This document shows positions 1 to 5,623 of a stretch of DNA of 5,905 bases, in pieces (within the stretch, counting starts at the first letter, position 1; every line of letters starts with the position of its first letter). The notes under the pieces are model-generated. The model worked only from the letters and a program-made list of their open reading frames with translations, did not search any database and was not told the origin of the DNA. This stretch comes from Xanthobacteraceae bacterium (GTDB taxonomy: Bacteria; Pseudomonadota; Alphaproteobacteria; Rhizobiales; Xanthobacteraceae), in contig JASHRR010001313.1 of NCBI GenBank assembly GCA_030037185.1, positions 1-5,905 of the forward strand, read 5' to 3'. The position numbers and the translations under genes were made by a program.

Positions 1-197
1 GATTGCTTCGCGCATGCGGACCCAGCCGACTTTAGGCAACTTGATCCGGCGGCCGTCGCATCGCAACGTCCCTCGTTAGCGGCGCAAAAGCTGTCGTGCA
101 CGCCTTTTGCTTTGAACCTGTTCGCCCGCTTCTCAAAGAACGCCTTAAATGACGCGCCAAGGTCGATAATAGCTTCTTGAGCGGCACATTTCGTAAC
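1..197 (-). pseudogene. tnpB: TnpB/OrfB-type transposon nuclease, frameshifted fragment, continues off the left edge
   Basis: Joining two minus-strand frames gives a recognisable stretch of an IS200/IS605/IS607-type TnpB protein. The first frame (197 down to 72) has 42 codons and includes KCAAQEAIIDLG, FKAFFEKR, RFKAKG and HDSFCAANE. The second frame (72 down to 1) has 24 codons and includes RCDGRRIKLPKVGWVRMREA. Their order matches the N-terminal half of TnpB as I know the family, ahead of the RuvC-like nuclease residues, which would lie left of the window. The frames are offset as if 1 base (or 4) were missing around 70-75. In the first frame a TAG sits directly upstream at 198-200, and I could not find the N-terminus beyond it. 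The gene is therefore broken at least once and probably truncated at its 5' end. Intact TnpB proteins are about 400 residues, so only a small part is visible. The family call is recognition from memory; the frame offset and stop are read directly. Confidence 0.85.
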
Positions 198-353
198 CTA
201 GCAGGGGCCGAGGGGCCGTCGCGACGATTTGGTGATTCGTAGTTCGACGAGCCAAACCCGGCGCGTGGCGGTCATCCTCAAGGCGAAGTGATTGCCGGGC
301 CGGCCAAACGCGAGGCAGGAACGCAGCGGTCGATAAAGATCGGCTATTGCGAG
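198..353. other. Spacer between TnpB remnant and esterase 3' end
   Basis: These 156 bases separate the transposon fragment from the stop codon of the esterase gene, and both neighbours run leftward. I see no convincing gene here. No strong stem followed by a T-run was found downstream of the esterase stop on the minus strand. The GC-rich GCCGGGCCGGC near 294-304 is self-complementary but leaves too small a loop for a terminator. The part near 198-215 may hold further eroded TnpB sequence in another frame, but I cannot show it. Confidence 0.4.
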
Positions 354-2126
354 CTATTCCGGCGCCACGCAGCCATAGTTGGCCGCGTCAGCGAGATCGC
401 CCCCCGCGGGGCCGACATAACGTGCCTCCTGCGGATAGGGGCAAAGCGGCCGGCTGCGCGCGGCGGGCGGTGAGGAGAAGTTCGCTCCCGAGGCGATGAT
501 GCGGTCTGGCGCGGTGCCCTGTTCGACCCATGACACCAACGGTGTCAGCATGTCGAATTGATCGGTTCCCGGTCCGCCGCGACAGTGGCCCATGTTCGGG
601 ATGAGGTAAAGCCGGGCGAATTTCTCGGTTGCCGCGGCACCCCCGTTGTTGGCCGTCAGCGCGTCAAAATACGCGATCGTGCCCTCAACCGGCGGGAGGG
701 GATCGCTTGCGCCGTGGAACCAGATGATCTTGCCGCCGCGATCCCTGAATTTGGAAATGTCCGTCGAAATCGAATAGGATACGCGCGGCGTGTTATTGTT
801 CAATCGGCCCATATCCTTGTCAAAGTCGAAATTCAGCGGGTTGAAGCCGGGGTCAGGCGGGCTCAGCCAGCTATATGTGAAACTCCTCAGCCCCAGCCTA
901 TAATCTACGGGCGCCGTCCTCGGCGTGCCGATTTTTCCGGCTGGAATGCCAGTTGGGGCCATGAAGCCGCCATCATAAGCGTAGCCAAAGGCCGTATTGT
1001 CGGCGAAGTCGCGTACGGCGGCGCCGGCCGGTGCCTTGATCCGCTCGCCGATCGAATTGCGCGGGCCCTGATGGATGATCTTCACGGCGTTGATCTGCGC
1101 CGGGCTGAGGCAGGTCGAAGTTTTCGCAGCCGTGCATTGCAGCGGTTGCCCGGTATCCGGGAACACGAAGGTGGCCGGATCGAACTTCGCCTGGCATGCC
1201 CGCAAATTGTCGATCACGCCATCGACGCGTCCGTCGAGACCGTCGCAGGCCGCAAGAACCGCGCCGGTAAGCAGCTTCTGATCGGCTTCCGGAAACGCCG
1301 GATACAGGATCGGGCTGCCATCGGACAGTTTTTGTATCGGCGCCGGGGTGATGGCCTGGATCGCCTTGTCGGCCCAAAGCCCGCTCAGGCCGACAGCTTC
1401 GCTATCATAAACCGGCGCGCCAGCAACGATCCCATCATAATAATCGGGAAAGTTCTGCGACATCACCATGCCTTGCCGGCCGCCGGTGGAGCAGCCGACG
1501 AAATAGGAGCGTTTTGCCTTGCGGCCGTAAAAGGCATCGATGAGATGCTTGGCGGTTTGCGTCGTGACATCGATCGAACCATAGGCCTGGTCCACCGCCG
1601 CCTGCGGATCGAGGAAGAACTGGCTGGGGTGGGGAAGGTCCTTGTTCTGGTGCCCACCGTCCTGGCTCGCGACCGCCCAGCCATGGGCGAGCGTCGGCGA
1701 CAACGTCCCGGCAATGCCGACGGCCGGCGGCACTGCGCCCTCGGTCCCGCCGCCGCCCTGGAACATGAAGCGCCCGTTCCACTCGGTGAGCGTCGGCATG
1801 CGCACCTCGAAGCTGTCGCCGTATGGATATCCGTCAACACCCACACGCTTGTTAATGATGCCCTGCACCTGACAGTGATCGGGAAGCGCGACACCATTCG
1901 CCACGGTGCTGCCGCGCGCGTTGAATTTCGCGAGCGTGATCTCCGTCGCCGGCAGCGGGAAATTGCCAAGAGCAGCGAGCTTGGCACACGCACCAGCGGC
2001 ATCCGTCGGGCTTTGGGCGAAGGCAGCCTGCGCGCCAACAGCCGCCGCAACGGCGGCAACGGACGCACCGAGCAGCAGATGCTGGAGCAATAAAAGCGGG
2101 CGTTGTCGTCGATGCCGGCTGGTCAT
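354..2126 (-). CDS. Secreted tannase/feruloyl esterase family alpha/beta hydrolase
   Basis: A 590-residue exported serine esterase of the tannase family (the Pfam tannase and feruloyl esterase family, which also contains MHETase). Such enzymes cut ester bonds to aromatic acids such as gallate or ferulate; the substrate here is unknown. Residues 1-37 are a signal peptide with basic MTSRHRRQR, a Leu/Ala core and probable cleavage after AFA37. The nucleophile is Ser213 in GCSTGGRQG, the acid Asp475 in HGASDP, and the base His514 in MGHCRGG. Cys212 and Cys515 flank Ser and His, giving the CS-D-HC arrangement known in this family, where the two cysteines form a disulfide. Residues 294-311 (CDGLDGRVDGVIDN, then Cys311) look like the Asp-rich calcium loop of the lid domain. 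I chose the start at 2126 because GGGGGAG lies 8 bases upstream and the signal peptide follows at once. The frame is also open to an ATG at 2198, but that would add 24 residues in front of the signal peptide. It is transcribed divergently from the next gene. Length and key residues indicate an intact enzyme. Confidence 0.95.
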   Translation of the reverse strand: MTSRHRRQRPLLLLQHLLLGASVAAVAAAVGAQAAFAQSPTDAAGACAKLAALGNFPLPATEITLAKFNARGSTVANGVALPDHCQVQGIINKRVGVDGYPYGDSFEVRMPTLTEWNGRFMFQGGGGTEGAVPPAVGIAGTLSPTLAHGWAVASQDGGHQNKDLPHPSQFFLDPQAAVDQAYGSIDVTTQTAKHLIDAFYGRKAKRSYFVGCSTGGRQGMVMSQNFPDYYDGIVAGAPVYDSEAVGLSGLWADKAIQAITPAPIQKLSDGSPILYPAFPEADQKLLTGAVLAACDGLDGRVDGVIDNLRACQAKFDPATFVFPDTGQPLQCTAAKTSTCLSPAQINAVKIIHQGPRNSIGERIKAPAGAAVRDFADNTAFGYAYDGGFMAPTGIPAGKIGTPRTAPVDYRLGLRSFTYSWLSPPDPGFNPLNFDFDKDMGRLNNNTPRVSYSISTDISKFRDRGGKIIWFHGASDPLPPVEGTIAYFDALTANNGGAAATEKFARLYLIPNMGHCRGGPGTDQFDMLTPLVSWVEQGTAPDRIIASGANFSSPPAARSRPLCPYPQEARYVGPAGGDLADAANYGCVAPE

Positions 2127-2169
2127 GTCGCCTTCTCCCCCTGCTGCGACCGTCTCGGATCGCGCGTCG

Positions 2170-2175
2170 ATCATA
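2170..2175 (-). promoter_or_regulatory. Possible -10 element for the esterase gene
   Basis: On the minus strand these bases read TATGAT, five of six matches to TATAAT, about 45 bases upstream of the chosen esterase start. No good -35 box is seen at 16-18 bases, so either the promoter depends on an activator or the match is chance. The position is sensible for a short leader. Confidence 0.3.
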
Positions 2176-2269
2176 CAACGGCCCGCTCCACCCGCCACGG
2201 CCCAATACGTAACCGACCCTCCGCCGCGTCGTTAATCCGCATCTCCTGCCCGGCGCCGACGGTTCCGCT

Positions 2270-2279
2270 TCGTTAACGA
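2270..2279. promoter_or_regulatory. Perfect 10-base palindrome in the divergent intergenic region, possible operator
   Basis: TCGTTAACGA is a perfect palindrome. A seven-base half copy, TCGTTAA, occurs at 2229-2235, 41 bases away or roughly four helical turns. A second palindrome, GCTTAAGC, follows at 2282-2289. All lie between the two divergent genes and upstream of both possible promoters. A shared regulator binding here is an inference; no regulator gene is in the window. Confidence 0.3.
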
Positions 2280-2301
2280 GTGCTTAAGCGCAAACTGATG
2301 T

Positions 2302-2329
2302 TTGATCATCGACTGCCATCAGATATCCT
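2302..2329 (+). promoter_or_regulatory. Possible sigma-70-type promoter for the 2366 gene
   Basis: TTGATC at 2302-2307 and TATCCT at 2324-2329 are separated by 16 bases; each matches four of six consensus positions. Transcription would start near 2336 and leave a leader of about 30 bases with GGAG at 2354-2357. Placement is good but the boxes are weak, so this is only a candidate. Confidence 0.35.
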
Positions 2330-2365
2330 TCGGCGATCGTCGCTTTCGCCGACGGAGTTTTTGCC

Positions 2366-3259
2366 ATGGCCAAGACCAGGAAATTCCAAGTATACAAATT
2401 TTTGGCCCGGAGAACCAAGGCTCCGAGCGCCGCGGTTTGGACTGTCCTCGCGGCGGTTGTTTGCGCCGGAGCGGCGGCTGCGCAGCCCACGAGCTCGCCG
2501 AATCTTTCACCGGACAATGTCACCGGGTGGGTGCCTTTGAATTATGGCGACAGTTTCGTTCCTCCAGCGAACGGACCCGGTCCGATCGTGGACGACGTGC
2601 GCTACCCTTTCGTAAGCAACCAGACATCGGCACGCACGGGAAAGCGATCCACATTCCACATCGCCGACTTGAACAACCCGATCCTCCAACCCTGGGCCAA
2701 GGAGGAGCTGCGAAGGCGCAATGAATGGATACTCTCCGGCAAGCCCGGCTATTCGGTTCAAGTGAGCTGCATCCCGTTGGGGGTGCCGGCATTCGTCCTC
2801 CACCCGGTTCAGCCCCTTTACTTCATACAGACGGCAGACATGGTGATCATGATCAACCAGGAGAGTCTTGACGGGCGGCGGATTTATCTGAACGTACCGC
2901 ATTCGGCAAACGTTAAGCCGAGCTGGACTGGCGAATCGATCGGGCACTACGAAGGAGATACTCTTGTGGTCGACACGATCAGTATCAGCGACAAGACCTA
3001 TATCGATAATTTCCGCACGCCGCACACGGAAAAACTCCATGTTGTCGAGCGGTTTCGCATGATCGATGACGGCAATATATTGGAAGTGAATATACGCATC
3101 GAGGATCCGGGCGCATTCATGATGCCGTGGAATGCCGTTCAACGTTGGCGTCGCGTACAGCAAGGCCCCATGTACGAAAGAGTTTGCGCTGAGAATCCTT
3201 TCGATCTTCACATCCAGGACACAGAACCCGTCCCGCACGCAGACACGCCGGATTTCTAG
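2366..3259 (+). CDS. Exported protein of unknown function
   Basis: A 297-residue protein. The start is set by GGAG at 2354-2357, 8 bases before ATG, followed by a signal peptide: basic residues up to K18, a hydrophobic core at about 22-36, and probable cleavage after AAA39. It is not a lipoprotein, since the Cys at 33 has no proper lipobox. I know no named domain for it, but the stretch GHYEGDTLVVDT (193-204), followed by DKTYIDN, PHTEKLHVVERF (219-230) and IEDPGAFMMPW (245-255), recalls a common family of exported hypothetical proteins in soil bacteria with no established function. Alternating hydrophobic strands (LYFIQTADMVIMI, RRIYLNV) suggest a mostly beta fold. The mature part has two cysteines, 135 and 274, which could pair. 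It is divergent from the esterase and followed after 223 bases by the propeller gene. Its GC content looks lower than its neighbours': rows starting at 2881 and 3061 are 50% and 47% GC, against 80% and 60% for rows 4141 and 4261 of the propeller gene. The gene call is firm; the function is unknown. Confidence 0.9.
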   Translation: MAKTRKFQVYKFLARRTKAPSAAVWTVLAAVVCAGAAAAQPTSSPNLSPDNVTGWVPLNYGDSFVPPANGPGPIVDDVRYPFVSNQTSARTGKRSTFHIADLNNPILQPWAKEELRRRNEWILSGKPGYSVQVSCIPLGVPAFVLHPVQPLYFIQTADMVIMINQESLDGRRIYLNVPHSANVKPSWTGESIGHYEGDTLVVDTISISDKTYIDNFRTPHTEKLHVVERFRMIDDGNILEVNIRIEDPGAFMMPWNAVQRWRRVQQGPMYERVCAENPFDLHIQDTEPVPHADTPDF

Positions 3260-3434
3260 CGCCGCCGGTTGCGGGCCCATTACGTTGTTCGACCCTGGAT
3301 GGGTTCCGTGGCAGACCGAAGTTAACCACTGCAGCGGCAACCTGAAGGCTCAAGCCCTCGGATGGCGATGCAGGTCGCTCTAAGCTGTTGCCGGATCACA
3401 TTTCGCTTTCGTCTGTCGCCAGCTCTTGTGTTAA

Positions 3435-3464
3435 GATTTTCAAAAATCCGGCGCCTCAAGCCGG
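3435..3464 (+). promoter_or_regulatory. Two adjacent dyads just upstream of the propeller gene ribosome binding site
   Basis: GATTTT (3435-3440) and AAAATC (3443-3448) are perfect complements with a two-base centre. Directly after, CCGGC (3448-3452) and GCCGG (3460-3464) can form a 5-bp stem with a 7-base loop. The second stem ends 6 bases before the GGAGG at 3471-3475. A TAAGAT at 3432-3437 could be a -10 box, but no clear -35 was found. The dyads could be an operator, a leader stem or chance. The rest of the 223-base gap (3260-3482) shows no gene and no clear terminator after the 2366 gene. Confidence 0.3.
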
Positions 3465-3482
3465 ACCGCGGGAGGATGGATC

Positions 3483-4934
3483 ATGACGCAGCGATTTTTT
3501 TTGCCGGTCGCAACGGCCTTGGCGGCAGCAGTTGCCGTCGTGATGCCGGCAACCGCGCAGCAGCAGCATGTCGGCGATCAGCCTGAGGCGCTCAACATGC
3601 GCCTCGTCGGCTACAACGACCTGCAGGCGCGCAGCGCTTATCAGCCCACCATTCAGAAGCAGGGCGACCGCTTTATTCTCTATGTCGGGCATCATGGCGG
3701 CACGCGCGACATCCCCAAACCCATGAACCCTCTCACCGGACAGGGCGAGTTCAACGGCACCTCGATTGTGGACGTGACCGATCCGACCAAGCCAAAATAC
3801 TTAAAGCACATCCCGGCGGTGGAAGGCCTGGGCGAGGCGGGGGGCGCCCAGATGGTGCGGACCTGCGCCGGCAAGGATCTCCCCAAGGGCGATCCCAGCA
3901 AGTTCTACCTGCTGCGGGTGTTCGGCGGCCAGGGCCACGAGATCTGGGACGTGACCGATCCAGCCAATCCGAGCCTGCTGATCCGCATCGTCATGGGCCT
4001 GCGCGACACTCATAAGAACTGGTGGGAATGCGATACCGGCATCGCTTACCTAGTCTCCGGCGCTCCTGGCTGGCGCGTCAAGCGCATGGCGCAGATCTAT
4101 GATCTCAGCGATCCCGCCAAGCCGGTACACATCCGCGACTTCGGCCTCCCCGGCCAGGAGCCGGGCGCGACCGGCACCATCCCGGCCGACATGCACGGCC
4201 CGATCTCCACCGGCCCCAAAGGCAACCGCGTCTATTTCGGCTACGGCACCAACAAGGGCGGCGTGATGCAGATTGTCGATCGCAGCAAGCTGCTCAACGG
4301 TCCCAAGGAGCCTACGCCTGAGAACCTGCGCTATCCGGAGATCAGCAAGCTCGAACTCGCCGGCTGGAACGGCGCCCACACGACATTCCCGATGCTGCAG
4401 ATGAAGATCGACGAGTTTGCCAAAGACAAGGACGGCAACACCCGCGACATCGTCATGATCGTCAACGAGCAGATCCGCAACGAGTGCCAGGAAGCCCGCC
4501 AGTTCGTGTGGTTCGCCGACGTCACCCTGGCAAAGACGCCGACGATGATTTCCACCTTCATGGTGCCGGAAACCCAGGGGCAGTTCTGCGACCGCGGCGG
4601 CCGCTTCGGCTCGCACTCCTCCAACGAGAGCATGACGGGGCCCTACTACGGAAAGGTCGCCCTGGTGACCTGGTTCAACGCCGGCGTCCGCGCCATCGAC
4701 GTGCGCAATCCCTATCAGCCCAGGGAGATCGGCTACTACATCCCCGCGATCACGGAAGCGACCGACAAGCGCTGCATCCAGGTCGACGGCAAAGAGCGCT
4801 GCAAGGTAGCGATCCAGTCCAACAATGTCGAAACCGACGAACGCGGCCTGATCTATGTGGTCGACCGTGCCAACACCGGGCTGCACATCCTGGAGCTGAC
4901 CGGCGACGCCAGAAAGGCGGCGGGGCTGCCATAG
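3483..4934 (+). CDS. Exported LVIVD-repeat beta-propeller protein
   Basis: A 483-residue protein with a signal peptide (MTQRFF, Ala/Val core to about 21, probable cleavage after ATA25). GGAGG at 3471-3475 sits 7 bases before the ATG and decides the start. Repeated blade-like units typical of LVIVD-repeat proteins occur at 94-107 (SIVDVTDPTKPKYL), 153-166 (EIWDVTDPANPSLL), 204-217 (QIYDLSDPAKPVHI), 403-420 (RAIDVRNPYQPREIGYYI) and 466-472 (GLHILEL). This points to a periplasmic or secreted beta-propeller. Its reaction or ligand is not known; LVIVD proteins are mostly uncharacterised. Histidines recur in Gly-rich or polar turns between blade units: HH70-71, H152, H177, H238, H299 and H378. The six mature cysteines are 128, 183, 335, 369, 431 and 440. 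C431 and C440 could form a small loop. Metal binding is possible but not shown. It lies on the same strand as the 2366 gene but 223 bases away, so it may have its own promoter. An enzyme of another propeller family, or a scaffold, cannot be excluded. Confidence 0.92.
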   Translation: MTQRFFLPVATALAAAVAVVMPATAQQQHVGDQPEALNMRLVGYNDLQARSAYQPTIQKQGDRFILYVGHHGGTRDIPKPMNPLTGQGEFNGTSIVDVTDPTKPKYLKHIPAVEGLGEAGGAQMVRTCAGKDLPKGDPSKFYLLRVFGGQGHEIWDVTDPANPSLLIRIVMGLRDTHKNWWECDTGIAYLVSGAPGWRVKRMAQIYDLSDPAKPVHIRDFGLPGQEPGATGTIPADMHGPISTGPKGNRVYFGYGTNKGGVMQIVDRSKLLNGPKEPTPENLRYPEISKLELAGWNGAHTTFPMLQMKIDEFAKDKDGNTRDIVMIVNEQIRNECQEARQFVWFADVTLAKTPTMISTFMVPETQGQFCDRGGRFGSHSSNESMTGPYYGKVALVTWFNAGVRAIDVRNPYQPREIGYYIPAITEATDKRCIQVDGKERCKVAIQSNNVETDERGLIYVVDRANTGLHILELTGDARKAAGLP

Positions 4935-5288
4935 ACCCTCGCCGAACTCTCCGAGCGTATCAAGGCCCTTCAGCCAAATCAGGACCTGTCTGCGGTTGAA
5001 AAGCGCTGGTGTTCAAGCCGTCGGGCTCGCGCTCGGTTTGTCGCCGATACCGGAACGGGTGAGCCGCTGCTCGCGGAGCGGCCAGCACGGCCGGCTGTCA
5101 CAGATATCATCCATACCGAAGTAGCGGTCCGGACAGACGAGAGCCTTGCGCCGCGTTCGCTGGAAATCATCCATGTGGATCGCGATTGACGCAGTGGGTG
5201 CGGTTGTCGGCTTGTCGCTACCTGCGGGGCGACGTATATCCTGGCTCGGCTCAGGCCGCGCCAAGGCTGTAAAGGGGAGAATGAGTGA
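4935..5288. other. 354-base spacer without a convincing gene
   Basis: No clear gene or RNA is seen here. In the propeller gene's own frame, 84 sense codons follow its TAG before the TGA at 5187-5189; the first 25 or so have G or C in most third positions. A 6-bp stem, GCCGCT (5063-5068) with AGCGGC (5077-5082) and an 8-base loop, has no T-run after it and is not a standard terminator. Minus-strand open frames of 60-80 codons here lack a good ribosome binding site and any family I recognise. The last part overlaps the possible small ORF at 5173-5292. Confidence 0.5.
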
Positions 5289-5292
5289 ATGA
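5173..5292 (+). CDS. Possible 39-residue small ORF overlapping the lipoprotein start
   Basis: ATG at 5173 opens a 39-codon frame ending at TGA 5290-5292, which overlaps the lipoprotein ATG as ATGA. That junction is typical of translational coupling. The peptide starts MWIAIDAVGAVVGLSLPAG, a mildly hydrophobic stretch, followed by a basic tail with five Arg/Lys. Only a weak GGAA precedes the start. By hand count about 60% of third positions are G or C, which is not strongly coding. I recognise no family. A shorter version, MSE-stop from the ATG at 5281, has its ribosome site only one base away and is unlikely to be used. More likely chance than real. Confidence 0.2.
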   Translation: MWIAIDAVGAVVGLSLPAGRRISWLGSGRAKAVKGRMSE

Positions 5293-5561
5293 AGCTGTTG
5301 TTTAGTCTGTGCTTGTGCCTGCTGTTGACGGCCTGTCTAACGGCCGAGGAACGGATGGAGGCCGCACGACAGCAGAACGCCGCCCAGGACGACGAAAAGT
5401 GTCGATCATCCGGGGCTAAGCCCGGTGAGACGGCCTATGTGCAGTGTCGGGCGCAACTCGCTGCGGCGCGTACGCGGTCCGATGCGGCGGTTGCCGCAAT
5501 CATGGCGACGCCGTCGACAAACTGCGTGCGCGGCAACCTCTACGACCATAATTGCATGTGA
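5289..5561 (+). CDS. Small Cys-rich lipoprotein, function unknown
   Basis: A 90-residue protein with a classic lipoprotein signal: MKLLFSLCLCLLL, then the lipobox L13-T14-A15-C16, so Cys16 would be lipid-modified and become the mature N-terminus. The start at 5289 is supported by GGGGAG at 5274-5279, 9 bases upstream, and by the signal peptide beginning at once. The mature part opens with a charged, probably helical stretch (AEERMEAARQQNAAQDDEK). It then has KCRSSGAKPGETAYVQCRAQL (38-57 core) and ends NCVRGNLYDHNCM. Cys38/Cys53 and Cys79/Cys89 could form two disulfides. The KCRS-GAKPG--AYVQCR pattern is one I associate with small uncharacterised lipoproteins of Bradyrhizobium and relatives; this is memory, not a search. 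It is 354 bases from the propeller gene and probably transcribed separately. The gene appears intact and ends 62 bases before the transposase remnant, so the transposon end lies in that gap. No clear terminator follows. Confidence 0.85.
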   Translation: MKLLFSLCLCLLLTACLTAEERMEAARQQNAAQDDEKCRSSGAKPGETAYVQCRAQLAAARTRSDAAVAAIMATPSTNCVRGNLYDHNCM

Positions 5562-5623
5562 TTCGATCAGGGCGGTGAGCAGTCCGTTTTATTCCTCTCC
5601 AATTATGCGCTAGCCTACCCAAT

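Noticed and set aside
558..2093. 511-codon plus-strand open frame opposite the esterase
   Set aside because: Its codons are exactly register-complementary to the esterase codons, a common artefact in GC-rich genes. The product has no signal or family pattern, while the opposite strand encodes a complete enzyme with its catalytic residues.
2507..3340. 277-codon minus-strand open frame opposite the exported orphan gene
   Set aside because: The plus strand has a ribosome site, a signal peptide and a patterned core; the antisense product shows none of these.
4050..4886. 278-codon minus-strand open frame opposite the propeller gene
   Set aside because: Rich in Ala, Val, Gly and Asp with no recognisable motif; best explained as an antisense shadow of the LVIVD-repeat gene.
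5063..5082. GC-rich 6-bp stem as a terminator for the propeller gene
   Set aside because: No T-run follows and it lies more than 120 bases beyond the stop codon.
5013..5264. 83-codon minus-strand ORF in the spacer
   Set aside because: No good ribosome binding site, no recognised family, and arginine/serine/proline-rich composition typical of chance frames in GC-rich DNA.
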